Source: Shewanella sp. (GTDB lineage Bacteria; Pseudomonadota; Gammaproteobacteria; Enterobacterales; Shewanellaceae). Taken from it: 33,434 nucleotides of DNA. Under the pieces are notes generated by a model. It did no database searches. It was not told where the DNA came from and worked only from the letters and a program-made list of their open reading frames with translations. Each line of letters begins with the position of its first letter. The first letter of the stretch is position 1. The position numbers were made by a program, and so were the translations under genes. Positions 15,261 to 24,057 of this stretch are shown here, one piece after another. The stretch covers positions 1-33,434 of the forward strand of contig JAJNAU010000021.1 of assembly GCA_021462625.1 (NCBI GenBank), given 5' to 3'.

Positions 15261-16268
15261 ATGCTGTCTTGCATCCTTCGTGGCGCCTTTGCTGTCAGTG
15301 CCCTGGCACTGCTGGCCTTGCCGGTTCAGGCCACGTCTGTCGATCCTCAAATTCAACCGCTGGCAAAATCCTCTCTGTTGCTTGATCTTGCACTGGCTCA
15401 AAACGGTTTGGTTTCCGTAGGAGAGCGGGGACATGTGCTGCTGCAACAGGGAGATGACTGGCAGCAGGTAGCCACGCCGGTCGACAGTTTGTTGACTAAA
15501 GTATTTTTCCTCGATGGTCAGTTAGGTTGGGCGGTGGGCCATGACGCCACTATCCTGCGTACCCGTGATGGTGGTGGAAACTGGATGTTGCAGAACCAGT
15601 CTGTCGAGTTGGATAAGCCGTTTCTTGATGTGTTGTTTTTTAATGAAAACGAAGGCGTGGCTATTGGGGCTTATGGCCTTTTTTATCGCACGCTCGACAG
15701 TGGTCAGACCTGGACGGAAGAATTCCATGGCGAACTTTTGTTTGACGAGGATGTGGCTTATCTGAATGACCTTAAGGGGCAGGATGAGCAACTCTATCTC
15801 AGCGAAAGAGCATTCTTGTTGCCCCACTTTAATCGATTGCTGCAGTTGAATGATGGTCGCCTGTTGCTGCTGGGGGAGCTGGGATTAGTGGCGCTGTCAG
15901 ATGATCAGGGGAAGACCTTTGAAGTGCTGGACTTTGTCTATGATGGCTCCATGTTCAATGCCATTGAAGTCAGGGATCGAATTTATCTGATGGGGCTGCG
16001 CGGGCATTTGTTCGTCACTGACAGGCAATTCGACCAGTTTGAGCAGGTGTTCCTGCCGGTTTCCGCGACCATTAATGCTGCCACCCGGGCCGCTGATGAC
16101 AGTATCTGGTTTGTCGGTAATGCCGGTATGGTGCTGAGGATGCTGCCCTCGGGAGAGGTGCAGGAGCTGGCCAAACGGCAGGGGGAGAATATTGTCGCTG
16201 TTATCGAGGATAAACAGGGTCGATTGTGGCTGTCTGGCACAGCCGGGGTAGTTCAGCTGCAGCAATAG
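15261..16268 (+). CDS. YCF48/BNR-type beta-propeller, secreted
   Basis: This 335-residue secreted beta-propeller has a signal peptide ending near Ala24 (LALPVQA). Repeated Asp-box (BNR) turns are visible as TRDGGGNWML, TLDSGQTWTEEF and SDDQGKTFEVL, each preceded by G.....(I/L/V) strands such as GWAVGHDATIL and GVAIGAYGLFY. This is the pattern of YCF48/HCF136-like photosystem assembly factors and their bacterial relatives. The role here is unknown; a scaffold holding the transporter and carrier together is plausible (inference). The ribosome binding site AAAAGGA precedes ATG 15261. The 55-bp gap from the DUF1329 gene contains an 8-bp hairpin (agggcgcc / ggcgtcct, one G-T pair) without a T-run, which might process or tune the transcript. 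Confidence 0.88.
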   Translation: MLSCILRGAFAVSALALLALPVQATSVDPQIQPLAKSSLLLDLALAQNGLVSVGERGHVLLQQGDDWQQVATPVDSLLTKVFFLDGQLGWAVGHDATILRTRDGGGNWMLQNQSVELDKPFLDVLFFNENEGVAIGAYGLFYRTLDSGQTWTEEFHGELLFDEDVAYLNDLKGQDEQLYLSERAFLLPHFNRLLQLNDGRLLLLGELGLVALSDDQGKTFEVLDFVYDGSMFNAIEVRDRIYLMGLRGHLFVTDRQFDQFEQVFLPVSATINAATRAADDSIWFVGNAGMVLRMLPSGEVQELAKRQGENIVAVIEDKQGRLWLSGTAGVVQLQQ

Positions 16269-16317
16269 CGTGCCCGCAGTCTACTTTTAAGCCAACAAGA
16301 ACAACAACAGGGCCTGA

Positions 16318-18639
16318 ATGATGTTAGAAAAATTGGTCAATGGAATTGAATCCTTTCTGTTTCGGCGGCGTGCCGGCGTAATCTTGCTGTTTGCACTCTG
16401 TACCCTGTTTCTTGGGTATCAAGCCAGTCAGCTGCGTATGGATGCGGCGTTTGTTAAAAATATCCCGCTCAAGCATGAATACATGCAGACTTACCTTAAG
16501 CACCAACAGTCCTTTGGTGGTGCTAACAACATTATGGTGGCGGTCGAAGATACCAGCGGCAATATATTTAACCCTCACTTTTTTGACACGCTCAGAAAAG
16601 TGCAGGATCAGCTTTTTTTTATTCCGGGAGTGGATAGAGCGCTGGTGAAGTCCCTCTATTCACCTTCTACCCGCTTTACCGAAGTCGTCGAGGATGGCTT
16701 TGCCGGAGGCCCGGTGATCCCGGCAGATTTTGCCAATACCCCCGCCGGGCTTGAGATTGTGCGAAACAATATCGAAAAGGCTGGTATTGTTGGTCGGGAA
16801 GTGGCACAGGACTACTCTGCTGCCATGGTTACCGCACAGTTGATGGACTTTGATCCGCAAACCGGTGAGTCGCTGGATACCATCGCCTTTGCGGCTCAAC
16901 TTGAAGAGCAACTGAGGGCGCAATTTGAGTCCGATAAAATCCGCATCCATATCATAGGCTTTGCCAAGATGGCAGGAGATGTAGCAGATGGCGCCAAAGG
17001 GGTGTTGCTGTTCTTCCTGATTGCGATTCTGATCACCGCCGTCATGGTGTATTTTTTCTCTCACTCAATGATGTTGACGCTGCTTCCGCTGGTTTGCAGT
17101 TTAATTGCGGTGATTTGGCAGCTTGGTCTGTTGACAGTGGTGGGATTTGGGCTGGATCCCATGTCGATACTGGTACCATTTCTGGTGTTTGCCATTGGAG
17201 TCAGTCACGGCGTACAGATGATTAATTCGGTGCGCCGACGGGTGCTCGATGGTCAGCAGACCAAGGCTGCTGCAGCTTCGGCTTTCCGCGCCCTGTTAGT
17301 CCCAGGCGGCGTGGCGTTACTGTCTGATACGATTGGGTTTCTGACGTTGTTGACGATAGATATCGGCATTATCCGGGAACTGGCAATTTCGGCTTCTCTC
17401 GGGGTGGCGGTCATCATTCTGACTAATCTAGTGTTATTGCCGCTGCTGATTTCTTACACCCATTTGCAACAGGATAAACTCGGCGTAGATGCGGCCCGGG
17501 ATACCCGAGTGCAGAAAATCTGGCAAGTACTGTCAAAGTTTGCCACTCCCAAATATGCCGTGGTGGTGCTGGTGTGTACTGTGGTTTTATATGGATTTGG
17601 GTTGCAGCAGGCGAATCAGATGAAGATTGGTGATTTGCATGCCGGTGCACCTGCGCTGCATCAGGACAGCCGCTATAACCAAGACACCTTTTTCATTACT
17701 GATCATTTCTCTATCACGACTGATGTGATGACAGTGATTGTTGAAGCTTTTCCTGAAGCCTGTACTTACCATGAGGTGCTGTCGCAAATCGATGAGTTTG
17801 AATGGCTGGCGGCCAATACCCCCGGCGTTGAGTCCACAGCGAGTCTCGCGTCTGTGGCCAAAAAGGTGAACGCCGGATTCAATGAGGGCAATCCCAAGTG
17901 GCAATTGTTGCCCCGCACGACTGCCAGTTTGGTACAGGCAATTGGCCGGGTGCCAACCAACTCAGGTTTGCTCAATGCCGACTGCTCCGTGATGCCGCTT
18001 TATCTGTTCCTGCAAGATCACAAAGCAGAAACTATCGAAGTGGTGGTGGATAAGGTTAAGCAGCTGGCTTCAAAAATGAACAACGAGCAGCTGACATTTA
18101 AGCTGGCCTCCGGTCCGGTAGGCGTGATGGCGGCCACCAATGAGGCAGTAGCTGAGGCGCAGCTGCCTATGATGATTTATGTTTATGGGGCAGTCTTTAT
18201 ACTTTGCCTTATCAGCTTTAAATCGCTGCGCGCCACCATCGCAGTGATTGTGCCATTGTATGTTGTGTCGACTCTGGCTCAGGCGCTGATGACGCAACTG
18301 CAGATCGGTCTGGCGGTCAGCACCTTGCCGGTGATTGCATTGGGGGTCGGTATCGGAGTGGATTACGGCATTTATATTCTGTCTACCATGTCCGCCAAGC
18401 TTAAAGACGGTATGGCAGTGCAGCAGGCTTATTTTGAGGCGCTGGTGGAGCGGGGCAGTGCGGTGATCTTTACGGGTTTAACGCTGGCAATTGGTGTCAG
18501 TACCTGGTTTTTCTCAGCGCTGAAATTCCAGATGGATATGGGGATCTTGCTCACATTCATGTTCCTGGTAAATATGCTTGGTGCCATTATTATATTACCG
18601 GCCTTGGCAGCGTTGTTCTGGCGTAAACGCCAAATGTAA
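16318..18639 (+). CDS. MMPL/RND-superfamily inner-membrane transporter
   Basis: This 773-residue transporter has the HpnN/MmpL layout. TM1 is at about residues 19-39, a periplasmic domain spans about 40-225, and TM2-6 lie at about 228-382. TM7 is at about 411-430, a second periplasmic domain with two Cys spans about 435-615, and TM8-12 lie at about 617-770. TM10 has the MMPL proton-relay pair Asp682-Tyr683 (GVGIGVDYGIYIL). The equivalent TM4 position is Ser296-His297 (GVSHGVQM), so one pair is missing. Such proteins move hydrophobic molecules such as lipids and hopanoids out of the inner membrane. The start is ATG 16318 or the adjacent ATG 16321; AGGG at 16309 favours the latter slightly. A strong terminator follows immediately, making it the last gene of the operon. 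Confidence 0.93.
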   Translation: MMLEKLVNGIESFLFRRRAGVILLFALCTLFLGYQASQLRMDAAFVKNIPLKHEYMQTYLKHQQSFGGANNIMVAVEDTSGNIFNPHFFDTLRKVQDQLFFIPGVDRALVKSLYSPSTRFTEVVEDGFAGGPVIPADFANTPAGLEIVRNNIEKAGIVGREVAQDYSAAMVTAQLMDFDPQTGESLDTIAFAAQLEEQLRAQFESDKIRIHIIGFAKMAGDVADGAKGVLLFFLIAILITAVMVYFFSHSMMLTLLPLVCSLIAVIWQLGLLTVVGFGLDPMSILVPFLVFAIGVSHGVQMINSVRRRVLDGQQTKAAAASAFRALLVPGGVALLSDTIGFLTLLTIDIGIIRELAISASLGVAVIILTNLVLLPLLISYTHLQQDKLGVDAARDTRVQKIWQVLSKFATPKYAVVVLVCTVVLYGFGLQQANQMKIGDLHAGAPALHQDSRYNQDTFFITDHFSITTDVMTVIVEAFPEACTYHEVLSQIDEFEWLAANTPGVESTASLASVAKKVNAGFNEGNPKWQLLPRTTASLVQAIGRVPTNSGLLNADCSVMPLYLFLQDHKAETIEVVVDKVKQLASKMNNEQLTFKLASGPVGVMAATNEAVAEAQLPMMIYVYGAVFILCLISFKSLRATIAVIVPLYVVSTLAQALMTQLQIGLAVSTLPVIALGVGIGVDYGIYILSTMSAKLKDGMAVQQAYFEALVERGSAVIFTGLTLAIGVSTWFFSALKFQMDMGILLTFMFLVNMLGAIIILPALAALFWRKRQM

Positions 18640-18645
18640 AACTAG

Positions 18646-18669
18646 AAAGGGAGCCTGCGCTCCCTTTTT
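18646..18669 (+). terminator. Intrinsic terminator of the DUF1302-MMPL operon
   Basis: The arms aaagggagc (18646-18654) and gctcccttt (18659-18667) are perfect 9-bp complements with a 4-nt loop, followed by further T. It starts 6 bp after the MMPL stop codon and closes the four-gene operon. Confidence 0.9.
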
Positions 18670-18727
18670 GCTGCTGAATAGTTAATTTTAACAGTGACAA
18701 TCATCCTGCCAGAGGGGGCCGGCATGC

Positions 18728-18803
18728 CTGCAGTTAAATGCCTTGAACTCCTGTTGCAGTCAAAGCCCGAGCGGTGCGGGGACTTGTTTGCAGCTTTGCT
18801 AAT
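18728..18803 (+). repeat. Dispersed intergenic repeat, copy 2
   Basis: It aligns without gaps to 481-556, with about 54 of 76 positions identical by hand count. The best conserved parts are ccttgaactc and gagcggtgcgg-ggacttgt. It is more diverged than copies 1 and 3 are from each other, so it is probably an older copy. It follows the MMPL operon terminator by about 60 bp. Confidence 0.6.
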
Positions 18804-19053
18804 TTCCTTGGGCGGATTTCACGTTGGCGTTGAGTGATGTTTGAGCAATACTTACGTTTATAAGTAATTTTTTCAGTTTTAATCTGTCGTTTGTTGTCCG
18901 GATTTAAAGCAGAATATTACCTGGTGAAAAAACAAACAAGGCAGAGTCCGCCCTGATAAATCCCCGTCAAGCCTGGATAAATAGAGAATATCGCTCTAAA
19001 ATTCACCTCGAACTAGGACGAATTTAGTAATACACTTCCAACGATGTTCTGGG

Positions 19054-19068
19054 TCACAAATATTGTGA
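19054..19068. promoter_or_regulatory. Palindrome TCACAA-N3-TTGTGA upstream of gdhB
   Basis: This is a perfect 6-bp inverted repeat with a 3-bp centre, 69 bp before the gdhB start. It resembles a dimeric regulator operator. The half-sites are in the opposite order to a CRP site (TGTGA-N6-TCACA), so CRP is not a match. I cannot name the regulator. Confidence 0.4.
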
Positions 19069-19137
19069 TTCGGAGCATGAGTAGGAGCCTGTGTTTAACG
19101 ATAAAGCGCTGCCATAGACGCTTAAGGAAACAGCAAA

Positions 19138-22100
19138 ATGGCCTTGAAAGATGCAATGCCTTCGGTACTACTGGAAAACGTAGTAAGCCTCATTCACTCC
19201 AAAGTACCTCACACACAAGCAAAGCAAGTTGAGCAATTCGCCGTTGGCCTCTATTCCCAGATGTCAAAAGAAGATTTGCATCAACGTAATGACAGCGATC
19301 TGTACGGCGCTGCCCTCAGTCTGTGGAACTCTCTGAACGCAACCAAGCCGGGCGATAGTCTGGTGAGAGTGTTCAACCCAAGCCAATCCAGGCACGGCTG
19401 GCAATCTACTCACTCCATTATTGAAATTGTGCACCCCGATATGCCGTTTCTGGTGGATTCTATCAGTATGGCGCTTAACCGCCTGGGCATCACCGCGCAT
19501 ATGATGTTGCATACACCTTTTGCAACTGAGCGCAAAGGTGAACTGGTCACCAAGGTGAGCTCAGTGAATGAAGCGCCGGATGACGTTGAAAAGGTGGCGG
19601 TATTTGCCATCGAAATTGATTGTCAGAGCAGCACTAAAGATATCAAAGCGCTGGAGGATGAACTGCGCTCGGTACTGATGGATGTTGCTGCCTCAGTCAA
19701 TGACTGGCAGGCTATGTCAAACAAACTAAAACAAACAATTGACGGGCTGCCCAAATCGCCTTTCCCCGGAGATAAGGCAGAACTCAAAGAATCCATTGCT
19801 TTTCTTGAGTATTTGAACAATCACCACTTTACGCTGCTGGGTTACCGCCGCTATGACCTCAAACGGGTTGAGGGCGATCTTGAACTGGTTCCCGATGTTT
19901 CCACCAGCCTGGGCTTGATGATCAAGCCTGGGCAGAACCAACAACCTGATCATGGTTTGCTGTTATCGACTTTGTCTGAGTCTGCTCGCAGGGAAGCGGT
20001 GGATCAGAGCCTGTTGGTTTTGACCAAGAGCAGTACCAAGAGCCGGGTGCACCGTCCTGCCTATGTTGATTACATAGGTATTAAGCGTTTTGACAAGAAG
20101 GGTAATGTGATCGGTGAAGACAGATTCCTGGGCTTGTATGCATCTAACCTGTATAACCGCAGCCCCAGGGAAATCCCGCTGCTGGCGCAGAAGATCAACA
20201 GGGTGCTGGAGTTGTCTGCTTTGGCACCTCGCTCACATGATTACAAGGCATTGGTCAACATTTTGGAAAATCTGCCAAGAGATGAGCTAATCCAGGCCAG
20301 TGTTGATGATCTTTGGGCATTGGCCCGGGGCGTGCTGCAAATGCAGGACAGGGATAAGTTGAAGTTGTTTGTACGTAAGGACGGGTTTGGCCGCTTCTTC
20401 TCCTGCATGATGTATGTCTCCAAAGACCGGTACAACACCAAATTGCGCGAAGATACCCAGCATATTTTGGGCAAATATTTTAACAGTGACAAAGAAGTAG
20501 AATTCACCACTTATTTTTCCGAGTCAACATTGGCGCGAACTCACTACATAGTGAATGTCGATAACAATAATATGGATGTGGATGTGGCAGCGATTGAAAC
20601 CGATCTGATTGAGGCGGCACGTTCCTGGGAAGACAAACTGTACAGTGCGCTCAACACGTCACTGGGTGACGATATGGGCAATCGTCTTAGCAAGAAATAC
20701 TTCAATGCCTTCCCTCGCAGTTATAAGGAAGATGTGTTCCCAAGCTCCGCCGTTGTGGATATGCTGCAACTGGAAGCACTCAGCGACAGTCACGAGTTGG
20801 GGATGTTGTTTTATCAGCCCCAGGAAAACAGCCTGACCGGCAACAAGGTGCGTCTCAAACTGTTCCATAAAAATGAGCCTATTCATCTGTCTGATGTTCT
20901 GCCCATGCTAGAGAATTTCGGTCTACGGGTCATTAACGAGCGCCCCTACGAAATTATTACCGCAGATGGTGAGACCTACTGGATCCTGGACTTCCTGATG
21001 ACAGTCAAGGACGTTAATGCCACCAACCTGGCGGATTGTCAGGATAGATTTCAAAGCGCACTGGCAGACGTCTGGAACAAGCGTCTGGAAGATGACGGGT
21101 TCAACCGTATTTTGCTGTCTACCAGTCTAACCGGGCGGGAGGTCTCAATCGTAAGGGCTTATGCCAAGTACATGAGACAAATAGATGCCACATTCTCGCA
21201 GGCCTATATCGAAGAAACCTTTAGTCATTACCCTGTGCTGGCAGAGATGCTGGTTAAGATGTTTGTGCGCAAGTTCAATCCCAAGCTGCGTACCCGCACG
21301 CTGGAAAAACTGCAGGAGCAGGTTGAGCGCCAATTGGACGATGTATCCAGCCTGGATGATGACCGCATCATTCGTCGCTATCTGGATCTTATCCATGCAA
21401 CCTTGCGAACCAACTTCTACCAGACACTGGAAAATGGCGACAGCAAGCCATACATCTCATTCAAGTTTGCACCTGAGATGATCCCTGAGATGCCCAAGCC
21501 ACTGCCGAAGTTTGAGATCTTCGTGTACTCGCCCAGAGTAGAAGGGATTCACCTGCGTGGCGGTAAAGTGGCGCGTGGAGGTTTGCGCTGGTCAGATCGC
21601 CGTGAGGATTTCCGTACAGAAGTGCTCGGGCTGGTTAAAGCCCAGCAGGTGAAGAACACTGTGATTGTTCCTGTTGGTGCCAAAGGTGGTTTCGTTTGTA
21701 AGCAGTTGCCTGCAAACGGTGGGCGTGAGGCCTTCTTTACCGAAGGGCAGGAGTGTTATCGTCTGTTTATCCGGGGCTTGCTGGATATTACTGACAATAT
21801 TGTTAACGGCGAGATCAGTGCGCCAGCAAATGTAGTACGTCATGATGAAGATGACCCTTATTTGGTGGTCGCGGCTGACAAAGGCACTGCAACTTTCTCG
21901 GATATTGCCAACTCCATTGCGATTGAATACGGTTTCTGGCTGGGTGATGCCTTTGCTTCCGGTGGCTCCAACGGCTATGACCACAAGAAGATGGGTATTA
22001 CCGCTAAAGGAGCCTGGGAGTCAGTTAAACGCCACTTCCGTGAAATTGGTATCGACTGCCAGAGTACAGAATTTACCTGTGTGGCAATTGGCGATATGGC

Positions 22101-23985
22101 CGGTGACGTATTCGGTAATGGTATGCTGCTGTCTGAGTACACCTGTCTTGTTGGTGCATTCAACCATATGCATATCTTTATCGACCCAAATCCGGATCAT
22201 AAAACCAGTTACGCTGAGCGTAAGCGTTTGTTTGACCTACCACGATCCAGCTGGGATGACTACAACCGTGACCTGATCTCCAAGGGGGGTGGTATCTTCC
22301 TTCGTAGCGCCAAGTCAATTTCCTTGACGCCGGAAATGAAGAAGCTGCTTGATACCAGCAGGGCATCGATGACGCCGACTGAACTGGTCAAAGAGTTGAT
22401 GAAGTCAAAAGTGGATTTGATCTGGAACGGTGGTATCGGTACCTATGTCAAAGCCTCTTCTGAGACCAATGCGGAAGTGGGCGATCGCGCTAACGATGCG
22501 CTGCGGATAAACGGTAAAGATGTACGCGCCAAGATTATCGGTGAAGGGGGTAACCTGGGTTGTACCCAGCTGGGACGTATCGAATATGCCTCCACTGGAG
22601 GTCGTATGAACACTGACTTCGTCGATAACGTGGGCGGTGTGGACTGCTCAGATAACGAAGTAAACATTAAGATTCTGCTTAACAGTCTGGTTGCTGATGG
22701 TGAGATGACCATGAAGCAACGTAACCGCTTGCTTGGCGAAATGACTGAAGAGGTGTCTGAAATCGTACTGCAGGACTGTAAGGATCAGACCCGCTCAATT
22801 TCAGTGACTCAGGTTCGCGGTGCCGAAATGCTCAAAGAGCATATCCGTTTTGTCCACTATCTGGAGAAAGAGGGCAAACTGGATCGCGCGCTGGAGTTCC
22901 TGCCATCGGAAGAGAATTTGGCTGAACGTATGGCGACCGGTCGTCCTTTAACCCGTCCTGAATTATCGGTCTTGGTTGCCTATGCCAAGATGGTACTCAA
23001 AGAGCAGCTGCTGACACCTGAAATCACCGATGATACTTTCCTCAGCCAATTGCTGATCGCCTACTTCCCCAAGAAGTTGCAAAAGCAGTATGCCAGCCGT
23101 ATGGTGAACCATCCGCTGCGTGGTGAGATTATTGCTACTTCACTGGCCAATGAACTGGTCAATGATATGGGCATGAACTTTGTCCAGCGGATGCAAGATG
23201 AGACAGGTGCCACAGTCGCCGAGGCGGCCATCTGTTACACTATCACACGTGAAGTCTATGGCTTGGCTGAATTAACCAAAGCGATTACCGATCTCAACGG
23301 TGTCATTCCTGCGGTAGTGCAGAGTGAGATGTTGCATCAGTTGCGCCGTAACCTGCGTCGTTCCTGCCGCTGGTTCGTGCGTCACCGCAACCGCAGCATG
23401 AGCATCGAACAAACAGTGGCCTTCTTCAAGCCGGTATTCGATGAACTGCGTACCAATGTTCATCTGTTTATGGTGGCCGATGAGGTTGCAGCATTGGATT
23501 CAGAGGCTAACTCATTGATGCGCGAAGGTGTTCCTGAATCTGTGGCGTCAGTTATTGCGAATATGAGCACCCTGTTCTCTACTCTGGATATCGCTCAGAT
23601 AGTACAGCAGGAGAATAAGCCTGTGGCACTGGTGACTGAAACTTACCTTAAGCTGGGTGCCAAGGTGGGTCTGCACTGGTTCCTGGAGCAGATCAGTACT
23701 CAACCTGTCAGTAACCACTGGCAGGCACTGGCTCGGGCAGCATTCCGTGAGGAACTGGATTGGCAACAGCGCTCCCTGACCTCAGTGGTGTTGGGAGGCT
23801 GCAGTGATACCTGCAGTGCTGAGTCCATCATTGCTCAATGGATTGAGGAAAATCAGCCATTGCTGGAGCGTTGGCTCTCGATGCTGGCGGACTTCAAGAC
23901 ATCGCAAAATCACGAATTCGCCAAGTTCTCGGTTGCCTTGCGTGAGCTGAATTTGCTGATCCTTCATTGTGAAGGTCAAAAGTAG
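19138..23985 (+). CDS. gdhB: NAD-specific glutamate dehydrogenase, large type
   Basis: This 1615-residue enzyme belongs to the 180-kDa class of NAD-dependent glutamate dehydrogenases. It converts glutamate to 2-oxoglutarate plus ammonia, feeding amino-acid carbon into the TCA cycle. The long N-terminal half (about 1-700) is the regulatory ACT-like region of this class. The catalytic part shows ARGGLRWSDR (812-821) and PVGAKGGF with Lys849 as the catalytic-type lysine. The nucleotide-binding part includes WNGGIGTYVKAS near 1097 and IIGEGGNLGCTQLGRIEYA. The C-terminal helical region of about 400 residues is also typical. ATG 19138 has AAGGA 9 nt upstream. It stands alone between a long leader and a terminator, so it is probably monocistronic apart from read-through into pyrD. 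The length matches the Pseudomonas and Shewanella proteins. Confidence 0.95.
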   Translation: MALKDAMPSVLLENVVSLIHSKVPHTQAKQVEQFAVGLYSQMSKEDLHQRNDSDLYGAALSLWNSLNATKPGDSLVRVFNPSQSRHGWQSTHSIIEIVHPDMPFLVDSISMALNRLGITAHMMLHTPFATERKGELVTKVSSVNEAPDDVEKVAVFAIEIDCQSSTKDIKALEDELRSVLMDVAASVNDWQAMSNKLKQTIDGLPKSPFPGDKAELKESIAFLEYLNNHHFTLLGYRRYDLKRVEGDLELVPDVSTSLGLMIKPGQNQQPDHGLLLSTLSESARREAVDQSLLVLTKSSTKSRVHRPAYVDYIGIKRFDKKGNVIGEDRFLGLYASNLYNRSPREIPLLAQKINRVLELSALAPRSHDYKALVNILENLPRDELIQASVDDLWALARGVLQMQDRDKLKLFVRKDGFGRFFSCMMYVSKDRYNTKLREDTQHILGKYFNSDKEVEFTTYFSESTLARTHYIVNVDNNNMDVDVAAIETDLIEAARSWEDKLYSALNTSLGDDMGNRLSKKYFNAFPRSYKEDVFPSSAVVDMLQLEALSDSHELGMLFYQPQENSLTGNKVRLKLFHKNEPIHLSDVLPMLENFGLRVINERPYEIITADGETYWILDFLMTVKDVNATNLADCQDRFQSALADVWNKRLEDDGFNRILLSTSLTGREVSIVRAYAKYMRQIDATFSQAYIEETFSHYPVLAEMLVKMFVRKFNPKLRTRTLEKLQEQVERQLDDVSSLDDDRIIRRYLDLIHATLRTNFYQTLENGDSKPYISFKFAPEMIPEMPKPLPKFEIFVYSPRVEGIHLRGGKVARGGLRWSDRREDFRTEVLGLVKAQQVKNTVIVPVGAKGGFVCKQLPANGGREAFFTEGQECYRLFIRGLLDITDNIVNGEISAPANVVRHDEDDPYLVVAADKGTATFSDIANSIAIEYGFWLGDAFASGGSNGYDHKKMGITAKGAWESVKRHFREIGIDCQSTEFTCVAIGDMAGDVFGNGMLLSEYTCLVGAFNHMHIFIDPNPDHKTSYAERKRLFDLPRSSWDDYNRDLISKGGGIFLRSAKSISLTPEMKKLLDTSRASMTPTELVKELMKSKVDLIWNGGIGTYVKASSETNAEVGDRANDALRINGKDVRAKIIGEGGNLGCTQLGRIEYASTGGRMNTDFVDNVGGVDCSDNEVNIKILLNSLVADGEMTMKQRNRLLGEMTEEVSEIVLQDCKDQTRSISVTQVRGAEMLKEHIRFVHYLEKEGKLDRALEFLPSEENLAERMATGRPLTRPELSVLVAYAKMVLKEQLLTPEITDDTFLSQLLIAYFPKKLQKQYASRMVNHPLRGEIIATSLANELVNDMGMNFVQRMQDETGATVAEAAICYTITREVYGLAELTKAITDLNGVIPAVVQSEMLHQLRRNLRRSCRWFVRHRNRSMSIEQTVAFFKPVFDELRTNVHLFMVADEVAALDSEANSLMREGVPESVASVIANMSTLFSTLDIAQIVQQENKPVALVTETYLKLGAKVGLHWFLEQISTQPVSNHWQALARAAFREELDWQQRSLTSVVLGGCSDTCSAESIIAQWIEENQPLLERWLSMLADFKTSQNHEFAKFSVALRELNLLILHCEGQK

Positions 23986-24014
23986 ATAGAAGCTAATAAC
24001 AATATGAAAACAAG

Positions 24015-24041
24015 AGCCCTGGCGAATGCCGGGGCTTTTTT
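24015..24041 (+). terminator. Terminator between gdhB and pyrD
   Basis: The arms agccctggc (24015-24023) and gccggggct (24028-24036) form a 9-bp stem with one G-T pair and a GAAT loop, directly followed by a T-run. It lies 30 bp after the gdhB stop and only 16 bp before the pyrD ATG, with the pyrD ribosome binding site just past the T-run. Any pyrD transcript starting upstream must cross it, so it may act as an attenuator as well as the gdhB terminator. Confidence 0.8.
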
Positions 24042-24057
24042 AGGTCTAGGAGAAAAC

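Larger units (their letters stand above)
18670..19137. other. Long intergenic region upstream of gdhB
   Basis: These 468 bp contain no gene I can support. They hold the second dispersed repeat copy (18728-18803), then an AT-rich stretch that presumably carries the gdhB promoter. Within it, two near-identical pieces occur 20 bp apart (cctgataaat near 18952 and cctggataaat near 18972). A perfect palindrome lies at 19054-19068. No -35/-10 pair stood out clearly enough to call. Confidence 0.5.

Noticed and set aside
19054-19068. CRP site upstream of gdhB
   Set aside because: The half-sites are TCACA then TGTGA with a 5-bp gap, the reverse order of the CRP consensus TGTGA-N6-TCACA.
24004-24057. 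Longer PyrD N-terminus from ATG 24004
   Set aside because: The 18 extra residues are encoded by the terminator hairpin, lack a good ribosome binding site and precede the usual family start; kept only as a possible leader in the attenuation finding.
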